Shown here in pieces: positions 33,606 through 38,744 of a stretch of DNA of 38,744 nucleotides. The stretch is from Gammaproteobacteria bacterium (GTDB lineage: Bacteria; Pseudomonadota; Gammaproteobacteria; Steroidobacterales; Woeseiaceae). A program made the position numbers and the translations under genes. The stretch covers positions 1 to 38,744 of the forward strand of contig JAACFJ010000005.1 in the NCBI GenBank assembly GCA_009937505.1, read 5' to 3'. Position 1 is the first letter of the stretch. Each line of letters opens with the position of its first letter. The notes beneath the pieces were generated by a model. The model was not told the origin of the DNA. It did no database searches and saw only the letters and a program-made list of their open reading frames with translations.

Positions 33606-35150
33606 ATGAACGCCCTACGCATCAGACTCTCTACCCGCCTCGTGCCGGCGATCGCGGCGCTTGCGGCGATCGTGGTAACGCCTGCTGTCGCTCAGGTTCC
33701 CGTCGATGACGGCGGCGCGCCGCTGGCGGACTACGAATCGTTCGAACCGGATTCGCCAGCCGGGAACGAGGATATTCCGCTACTGACCAGAACCGAGCTG
33801 CAGGAGCTGGTCGGCCCCATCGCGCTCTATCCCGACGATCTCCTCGCGATCGTGCTGCCGGCATCCACCTACCCGCTGCAGCTCGTTCAGGCGCAGCGAT
33901 TCGTCGAAGACCTCGAGCAGGACCCGTCGCTGAAACCCGATGAGGCCTGGGATGACTCGGTGATCGCATTGCTCAACTATCCGGAGGTGCTGGAACTGCT
34001 CAACGAGGACCTCGACTGGACCTGGCGCCTCGGTGAAGCCGTGGTCGCCCAGCAAACGGACGTCGTCGGCGCGGTAGAGAGCTTCCGCGACCGCGCGTAT
34101 GCCGCCGGCAACCTGAAGAGTGACTCGCACCAGACGGTGGCTCGCAACGACGGCACCATCGAAATCACGCCGGTCGAGGATGACGTGATTTACGTGCCTT
34201 ATTACGAGCCCGAACGCGTTGTCGTGTACCAGACGCGGCCGGCGTATCACTACTATCCGCGCGCATACCCCGTTTACTACTACCCGTACCCGGTGGGACA
34301 CGCGTTCAACAGCGGCTTTTTCTGGGGCGTCACGACTGCGTTCACTGTCGGCTGGGTAACCGACAGTGTGCATGTCATCCACCATAGCTATCACGGCCAC
34401 CCCTACTATGATCGGCACTACTGGGATGGCTGGTGGTACCGCCGGCCGACGATTCACGTGCACAACCACTACTATTCGAGGGATCGCTACTCCGTATCGC
34501 GTCACCGTTACAGCCGTGGCGATCACTGGCGGCCGCGTCACGAAAGACGGCGCCGGCTCCACAACCAGCGCGTTGCTCACAGCAGCTACTACACGGGGCG
34601 CAGTGTGCGGCATCGTTCCTACACGGGCACGGCAACGCACGCGACGGCTCGAAATATGCAGCGCACGCACACTGCACGGTCGACGGACGACCGGCGTCAG
34701 AGTCACCGCGCGCGAAGCGTATCGGACAACCGCCGCCACGAGCGCCAGGCATTTGTTCCGTCGGCAACCAGGCAGGCGCCTCGCCGGGCAACCCAGCGCG
34801 AACGCAACTCGGAGCAGCCGCAACGAGCCCGAGTCCAGAGGCAGCAAGCGCGGCCCGAGCGCAACTCCGAGCAGAGGCAACGAGCCCGAATCCATAGGCA
34901 GCAAACTCGGCCCGAGACCGTCGCGCGGCGCGATCACGTCTCGGCAGAGCGCCACAGCAACCAGCGCACCTCGGAACAACGCCGTCACCGAGCCAGTGAA
35001 AACCGCCAGGAGCGTGGTGCGTCTACTTCACGCCGTCAGGAGCCGTCGCAGAGCAGGCAACAGCGGTCCAGGGAGAAACCTCCCGCACGGACCACCGAGC
35101 GAAAGCGCCACGCCTCGTCGCGAGACGACTCCAAAAGGCAACGGCACTGA
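33606..35150 (+). CDS. DUF3300 exported protein with long Arg/Gln/His-rich tail
   Basis: 514 residues. A signal peptide (about 1-29, cleaved near AVAQ) precedes the DUF3300 domain (about 58-260), recognised by LVGPIALYPDDLLAIVLPAS and the IYVPYYEP motif. A Tyr/His-rich stretch and a low-complexity tail (about 300-514) rich in Arg, Gln, Ser and His follow. The tail includes two 19-residue repeats (400-418 and 419-437). The protein is probably envelope-located; DUF3300 function is unknown. A GGGAGG site precedes the ATG. Long open frames on the opposite strand (33780-34988) and in another frame are composition artefacts. Confidence 0.88.
   Translation: MNALRIRLSTRLVPAIAALAAIVVTPAVAQVPVDDGGAPLADYESFEPDSPAGNEDIPLLTRTELQELVGPIALYPDDLLAIVLPASTYPLQLVQAQRFVEDLEQDPSLKPDEAWDDSVIALLNYPEVLELLNEDLDWTWRLGEAVVAQQTDVVGAVESFRDRAYAAGNLKSDSHQTVARNDGTIEITPVEDDVIYVPYYEPERVVVYQTRPAYHYYPRAYPVYYYPYPVGHAFNSGFFWGVTTAFTVGWVTDSVHVIHHSYHGHPYYDRHYWDGWWYRRPTIHVHNHYYSRDRYSVSRHRYSRGDHWRPRHERRRRLHNQRVAHSSYYTGRSVRHRSYTGTATHATARNMQRTHTARSTDDRRQSHRARSVSDNRRHERQAFVPSATRQAPRRATQRERNSEQPQRARVQRQQARPERNSEQRQRARIHRQQTRPETVARRDHVSAERHSNQRTSEQRRHRASENRQERGASTSRRQEPSQSRQQRSREKPPARTTERKRHASSRDDSKRQRH
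34803..34916 (+). repeat. 57-bp tandem repeat, two copies, within the DUF3300 gene
   Basis: Copies at 34803-34859 and 34860-34916 each encode 19 residues, RNSEQxQRARxxRQQxRPE. They differ by few bases and keep frame, so copy number could vary by slippage. Confidence 0.85.
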
Positions 35151-35157
35151 GCAGCCA

Positions 35158-35331
35158 CTAGTCCTGGCCGGCATTCTTGTCCTTCGGCAAGCGCCCCGCT
35201 CTGCGCAGGCTCTCGCGCAGGACGAACTCGATCTGCGCGTTGAGACTGCGTAGATCGTCGTTCGCCCAGCGCTGCATCGCCGCCAGGGTCTTCTCGTCTA
35301 TGCGCAGCGCAAAAGCTTTGCGGGCAGCCAT
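35158..35331 (-). CDS. Arc-type ribbon-helix-helix protein (57 residues)
   Basis: Small gene, ATG 35331 to TAG 35158-35160. The N-terminal basic strand ARKAFALRID is followed by helix A (EKTLAAMQRWANDDLRS) and helix B (LNAQIEFVLRESLRRAG), the standard Arc/MetJ-type fold, then a short Lys/Asp tail. It lies 31 bases after the SPFH gene on the same strand, an arrangement I recall from other gammaproteobacteria. It probably represses its own operon. Three TATCA repeats at 11-bp intervals before the SPFH gene are the likely operator. The ribosome site is weak (GAGAG, three bases away). Confidence 0.85.
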   Translation of the reverse strand: MAARKAFALRIDEKTLAAMQRWANDDLRSLNAQIEFVLRESLRRAGRLPKDKNAGQD

Positions 35332-35362
35332 CGCTCTCGAGGTACTCCGGTTATCTCTATGA

Positions 35363-36232
35363 TCAGGTGTAAAGCGAGCCCGTGTTCAGCACCGGCTGCG
35401 CGCCCTCCTCGCCACACAGGACCACCAGCAGGTTACTGACCATCGCCGCCTTGCGCTCCTCGTCGAGTTCGATCACCTGGTTCTGCCGCAGCTCGTCGAG
35501 CGCCATTTCCACCATCCCGACCGCACCGCTCACGATTTGCCGGCGGGCTGCGATGATCGCCGAGGCCTGCTGACGCCGCAGCATGGCATTGGCAATTTCG
35601 GGCGCATACGCGAGGTGACTGATGCGCGCTTCGATAACGGTTACGCCGGCGGTATCCAGCCGATCCTGGATCTCCTCGCGCAGCGCCTGCGCAATTTCAA
35701 CCGGGTCGCTGCGCAACGCCAGCCCGTCGCCCTCATGCGGTTCATAGGGGTAAGTCGTCGACAGGTTCCTGAGCGCCGATTCGCTCTGGATCTGAACGAA
35801 TTCCTCGTAGTCGTCAACCTCGAACAGCGCCTCGGCGGTGTCCACGACCTTCCACACCACTACCGCGGCGATTTCGATCGGGCTGCCATTGGAATCGTTC
35901 ACTTTGAGCTTGCCGCTCTCGAAATTGCGCACGCGCGTCGAAACGGCGGTCTTCTGGTAAAACGGATTCGCCCACTTCAGCCCCGGTTCGTGTGCGGTGC
36001 CGACGTACTTGCCGAACAGCTGCAGGACCTTGGCCTCGTTCGGGTGAATCATGAACAGGCCGGCCCACATGATGAGCACGACGATCGACGCGAGCACGGC
36101 GAGTATGAGCCCCGGAACCCACATGACACGCAGGGCACTGTAAATGCCGTAGGCAGTAGCCAGCTGCAAAATGACCAGCACGATGAGCATCAGGTATCCG
36201 GAAGATACATTGCGTACGTTTTCACGAATCAT
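35363..36232 (-). CDS. SPFH/Band-7 domain membrane protein
   Basis: 289 residues. Two N-terminal membrane spans (about 12-29 and 35-57) precede an SPFH/prohibitin-like domain (from about 60, [20 protein letters not shown]) and a helical C-terminal region rich in Ala/Arg/Glu (about 205-270, with [19 protein letters not shown]). Such proteins form oligomeric rings in the membrane and modulate proteases or membrane order. GGGAGA lies about five bases before the ATG. The gene is followed by the Arc-type RHH gene. Confidence 0.9.
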   Translation of the reverse strand: MIRENVRNVSSGYLMLIVLVILQLATAYGIYSALRVMWVPGLILAVLASIVVLIMWAGLFMIHPNEAKVLQLFGKYVGTAHEPGLKWANPFYQKTAVSTRVRNFESGKLKVNDSNGSPIEIAAVVVWKVVDTAEALFEVDDYEEFVQIQSESALRNLSTTYPYEPHEGDGLALRSDPVEIAQALREEIQDRLDTAGVTVIEARISHLAYAPEIANAMLRRQQASAIIAARRQIVSGAVGMVEMALDELRQNQVIELDEERKAAMVSNLLVVLCGEEGAQPVLNTGSLYT

Positions 36233-36260
36233 GGGCCTCTCCCCAGCGTGACCGAAGTTG

Positions 36261-36287
36261 TATCAAACTAATATCATTTTGATATCA
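36261..36287. promoter_or_regulatory. TATCA direct repeats at 11-bp spacing upstream of the SPFH-RHH operon
   Basis: TATCA at 36261, 36272 and 36283, one helical turn apart; the second and third also form palindromes (ATATCA-TTT-TGATAT, 36271-36285; TGATATCA, 36280-36287). They lie 28 to 55 bases upstream of the SPFH start. RHH proteins typically bind short repeated subsites like these. The remainder of 36288-36518 shows nothing I can assign. Confidence 0.6.
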
Positions 36288-36518
36288 TTGCTCATGGGCC
36301 GTCAAATCGGCAAAGTCGGCCGCTCGCAAGTCGTTGAAATCCGTACGCAGGAACACCGGTTTTTGATTATGTTAAATCAGGGTTGCGCTATCGGGGACCC
36401 GCGCTGGCGAGGCTTGATCAGCCGCAACAGTGTGCCGAGATGACCGATGGAATGGCCCGCAAGGGATTCGCCGCTTGATCACGGTCGTTCAGACAGGTCG
36501 TGGCAGACCGCCTGCCGC

Positions 36519-37862
36519 TCAGTTCGGCAACCGGGCCTCGAAGCAGGCCCCCTCCTCACCGGTGTCCAGGAGCTCCAGCGAACCCCCGTGCGCACGCGCA
36601 ACCAACGTGGCGAGGTACAGCCCCAGCCCGGTTCCACCGGTATCCCGGGTGCGCGACGGATCGCCGCGGTAGAAGGGCTCGCCGATATGCTCGGCCTCGC
36701 CAGGCGAAATCCCGGGGCCATGGTCGCGGACCCGAAACACCAGCTCCTGGCCTTCCGCCGCAATCGTGAGCTCCACCGCACCGCTGTCCACCGGCGAATA
36801 CCGCAAGGCGTTGCTGACCAGGTTCTTCAGGAGCAGCGACACGCGCGCCTCGTCGATATTTGCGGAAGCCCCATCACTGCGGTCTATGATTTGAATTCGA
36901 TCGCGATCGCGTTCGAAGAAATCGGCAATCAGTGCATCGACCAGCGCGCGAACCCCGACCACCGACCGCGAGAGGGGTTCGTGGCGGCTGTTCAGGCGCT
37001 CCGCCTCCAGCAGCGAGACGATAATCTTCTCCATCTCGATCAGCTCGGCCCTGATTTCCTGCTGTTGTTTATCGTCGTCGAGGAACTCGATGATCAGCCG
37101 CATCCGCGACAGCGGCGTACGCAGCTCGTGGCTGATTCCCAGCAGCAGCGAGCGCTTCGCGTCCAGCATGCTCTGCACGTCGCCGGCGAGCTTGTTGATG
37201 TCCTTGGCCAGGTCCCCCAGCTGATCGTGACGAATCGATTCGATCCTGTGATCCAGGTTGCCGCGGCCGATATGTTCGGCGCCGGCGCGTATGGCGCGTA
37301 TCGGCTTGAACAGCCAGCTCACGGCTGCATAACCGAGCAGCAGGAGGGTAAGCACCATGCCGACGATGATGTAGCTGAGATCAGGGCCGGAGCGGATGTC
37401 CGAGATCCTGGGCGTTACAACGACGATGTCGTATTCGCCGTTCTCACCTGAAGCCATGCGCAGGAAGTTGTGATCGTCCTGCCTCGCAAATTCGATACCG
37501 AGAAGCTCGTCGACCCAGGCACCGGGATCGTCGCTGAATGCGGGACTCGGGCCGAACGTGAGCTCCGAGAGCCGGGGAAAATCCGGATCCGAAGCCCAGT
37601 CGATATCCGGGCCGAGAATACGGATATCGACTGGCACTCGCTCGGTGATCGCGACGGCCCGGTCGATGCGTGGCGGGTTGCCGATATCCTCTCTCACGTA
37701 CTGCACGTGCAGGGAGAGATGTCCGCTGATCAGGCCACGAATGTCATCGCTGCTGTAGACCCAGCGGATAGCGACAAAGGTGCCGTAAACAAACAGGCCG
37801 CCGAGCAGCAGAAAAATGACCAGGAGCCGGAACGACAGTGATCGCGCCAGCTGCCTAATCAT
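36519..37862 (-). CDS. Sensor histidine kinase (CpxA/RstB-like)
   Basis: 447 residues. TM1 (about 12-32), a periplasmic sensor of about 130 residues, TM2 (about 163-185), HAMP (about 186-238), then HisKA with phospho-acceptor His245 (LGISHELRTP) and HATPase with N-box NLVSNALRYSP, DHGPGIS and GGTGLGLYLA. All catalytic motifs are intact. The start overlaps the response-regulator gene by eight bases, so the two are coupled. By analogy with Cpx it may sense envelope stress, but the sensor domain does not reveal the signal. Confidence 0.92.
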   Translation of the reverse strand: MIRQLARSLSFRLLVIFLLLGGLFVYGTFVAIRWVYSSDDIRGLISGHLSLHVQYVREDIGNPPRIDRAVAITERVPVDIRILGPDIDWASDPDFPRLSELTFGPSPAFSDDPGAWVDELLGIEFARQDDHNFLRMASGENGEYDIVVVTPRISDIRSGPDLSYIIVGMVLTLLLLGYAAVSWLFKPIRAIRAGAEHIGRGNLDHRIESIRHDQLGDLAKDINKLAGDVQSMLDAKRSLLLGISHELRTPLSRMRLIIEFLDDDKQQQEIRAELIEMEKIIVSLLEAERLNSRHEPLSRSVVGVRALVDALIADFFERDRDRIQIIDRSDGASANIDEARVSLLLKNLVSNALRYSPVDSGAVELTIAAEGQELVFRVRDHGPGISPGEAEHIGEPFYRGDPSRTRDTGGTGLGLYLATLVARAHGGSLELLDTGEEGACFEARLPN

Positions 37863-38550
37863 CGGACAATGGCACTCCGATAAATGAGTAGCCCCGCCCC
37901 CAGACGGTCTGTATGAAACGCGGCGGCTTCACCGAATCGCCCAGCTTCTGGCGCAACCGCGAAATCATGATGTCGACGGACCGCGTGAGGATTGCGGCAT
38001 CGATACCGCGTAGTTCGCCCAGTATGTCGTCGCGGGACAGCTTCTTGCCGTGCCGCCGGGCGAGGATAAGCAGCAGTTCGTACTCCATGGACGTCAATTC
38101 CACGCTCTCGCCGTCGACCTTGACGGAGCGGGATTCCGTATCGATCTCCATTCCCTCGAAGCTCAGTTTTCCAGCACTCGGCCCCGCGGAATCACTACGG
38201 CGCAGTATGGCCTGGACGCGCGCAACGAGTTCGCGCGGCTCGAAAGGCTTGCCGATGTAGTCGTCTGCGCCGAGCTCCAGGCCCGACACGCGATCGATGA
38301 CGTCGCCACGAGCCGTCAGCATGATGATCGGGATGTTGCTCGACTTTCGCACCTCGCGGCAGATTGCGAAGCCGTCTTTGCCGGGCAACATCACATCGAG
38401 AAGCAGCAGGTCCGGGTCTTCCACGGACAGCTTGCGGAAGCCCTCGTCCGCGTTTCCTGCGGTTATCAGCTTGATGCCAAAACGCTTGAAGAATTCCCGC
38501 AGAAGTTCGGAATGTTTGCGGTCGTCATCGATGATAAGGACTTTGGTCAT
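37855..38550 (-). CDS. OmpR-family response regulator (CpxR/RstA-like)
   Basis: 231 residues. The receiver domain has acidic Asp8/Asp9, phospho-acceptor Asp52 (LLLLDVMLPG), Thr79 and Lys101; the C-terminal winged helix (about 130-228) has LRGIDAAILTRSVDIMISRL and TVWGRGYSF, which is closest in my memory to CpxR/RstA. It is divergent from an exported-protein gene, an arrangement like cpxRA/cpxP in E. coli. TATTAT lies six bases before the ATG with no ribosome site, so the mRNA may be leaderless. Phased GAAAC repeats in the divergent region are a likely binding site. Confidence 0.93.
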   Translation of the reverse strand: MTKVLIIDDDRKHSELLREFFKRFGIKLITAGNADEGFRKLSVEDPDLLLLDVMLPGKDGFAICREVRKSSNIPIIMLTARGDVIDRVSGLELGADDYIGKPFEPRELVARVQAILRRSDSAGPSAGKLSFEGMEIDTESRSVKVDGESVELTSMEYELLLILARRHGKKLSRDDILGELRGIDAAILTRSVDIMISRLRQKLGDSVKPPRFIQTVWGRGYSFIGVPLSDD

Positions 38551-38556
38551 GCGCGG

Positions 38557-38562
38557 ATAATA
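38557..38562 (-). promoter_or_regulatory. TATTAT -10 hexamer six bases before the response-regulator ATG
   Basis: Minus-strand TATTAT spans 38562 to 38557, with six bases to the ATG, the same spacing as before the zinc-ribbon gene. No good -35 is visible, as expected for an activator-dependent promoter. Confidence 0.45.
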
Positions 38563-38602
38563 GCGCGTCGCACTGGCTTAGTCCTATGCAAAACGGCTAA
38601 GC

Positions 38603-38627
38603 GAAACAAATCGAAACATCCTGAAAC
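38603..38627. promoter_or_regulatory. GAAAC triple direct repeat at 10-bp period in divergent region
   Basis: GAAAC at 38603, 38613 and 38623, exactly ten bases apart (GTTTC-N5-GTTTC-N5-GTTTC on the minus strand). Direct repeats one helical turn apart are typical of OmpR-family response regulators. It sits between the regulator gene and the divergent exported-protein gene and could control both. Confidence 0.6.
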
Positions 38628-38702
38628 GCGGCTGAGACCCATACCTTCCCGGACAGGCTCACACTCGCCCTCGACCTTTTCAACCGCTTAAAGGATTTGA
38701 GC

Positions 38703-38744
38703 ATGAATTACGCAAGAATGATTTTTACCGCCGCGAGCCTCCTG
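38703..38744 (+). CDS. N-terminus of an exported protein, cut by the window end
   Basis: Partial: 14 codons (MNYARMIFTAASLL) from ATG 38703, with AAGGA at 38691-38695. The start looks like a signal peptide: one Arg followed by a hydrophobic run. Divergence from a CpxR-like gene suggests a CpxP/Spy-type periplasmic protein, but nothing beyond the signal is visible. Confidence 0.55.
   Translation, partial: MNYARMIFTAASLL

Noticed and set aside
33780-34988. Long open frame (402 codons) on the minus strand inside the DUF3300 gene
   Set aside because: It is antisense to a gene with a clear signal peptide and DUF3300 motifs; the Arg/His-rich composition and high GC keep the opposite frame open. 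The translation has no recognisable domain.
36294-36443. 49-codon plus-strand frame between the SPFH and histidine kinase genes
   Set aside because: No ribosome site, no domain, and it begins at the operator-like repeats; left as intergenic.

Overview
The window looks like chromosomal DNA from a free-living, aerobic gammaproteobacterium with high GC (roughly 60% by eye). The evidence is a RelA-type monofunctional ppGpp synthetase, a sucA-sucB-lpdA operon, a CpxRA-like two-component pair, an alkane hydroxylase, and dense coding with many 4-base ATGA overlaps. Several families (SPFH plus Arc-type RHH, DUF5658, membrane-anchored winged-helix/TPR regulator) recall marine lineages such as Woeseiaceae and relatives; that placement is inference. 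I found no tRNA, rRNA, insertion sequence, CRISPR array or phage module.

Layout. 1-9.4 kb is core metabolism: relA, a Na+/alanine symporter, then sucA-sucB-lpdA on the minus strand. 9.4-13.9 kb is accessory: a DUF5658 membrane protein, a lipoprotein cytochrome c divergent from alkB, a CPBP/Abi membrane protease, and convergent with it a 64-codon peptide carrying a colicin V-type double-glycine leader, then a beta-barrel protein. 13.9-20.3 kb holds a PLP decarboxylase with an amine-oxidase-like flavoprotein, a PHP phosphoesterase overlapping arfB, a membrane-bound winged-helix/TPR regulator, and a small RHH-like protein. 20.3-23.4 kb holds fhs and a PQQ-type sugar dehydrogenase lipoprotein. 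23.4-26.5 kb is the most unusual part: a rigidly phased array of TGTCGA/TCGACA half-sites upstream of a self-inhibited Fic protein with a winged-helix tail, then two uncharacterised membrane proteins. 26.5-31.1 kb is a minus-strand run (DUF885 hydrolase, zinc-ribbon protein, Tat-exported SDR, queC, queE). 31.3-38.7 kb holds an alcohol dehydrogenase without its structural-zinc cysteines, an uncharacterised protein, a DUF4440 protein, a DUF3300 protein, an SPFH-RHH pair, and a CpxRA-like pair divergent from an exported protein cut by the window end.

The strongest candidates for something undescribed are (1) the 12-half-site operator-like array upstream of fic, alternating 17-bp and 27-bp palindromes with constant 13-bp gaps (70-bp period, three units); (2) the colicin V-type precursor peptide paired with a CPBP/Abi protease, a possible bacteriocin/immunity pair without a local transporter; and (3) a set of helically phased direct repeats upstream of regulators or envelope genes (TATCA at 11 bp, GAAAC at 10 bp, GTTAAG at 11 bp). 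Three genes also have a -10-like hexamer placed so that their mRNAs would be leaderless. All calls come from reading the sequence; no database search was run.
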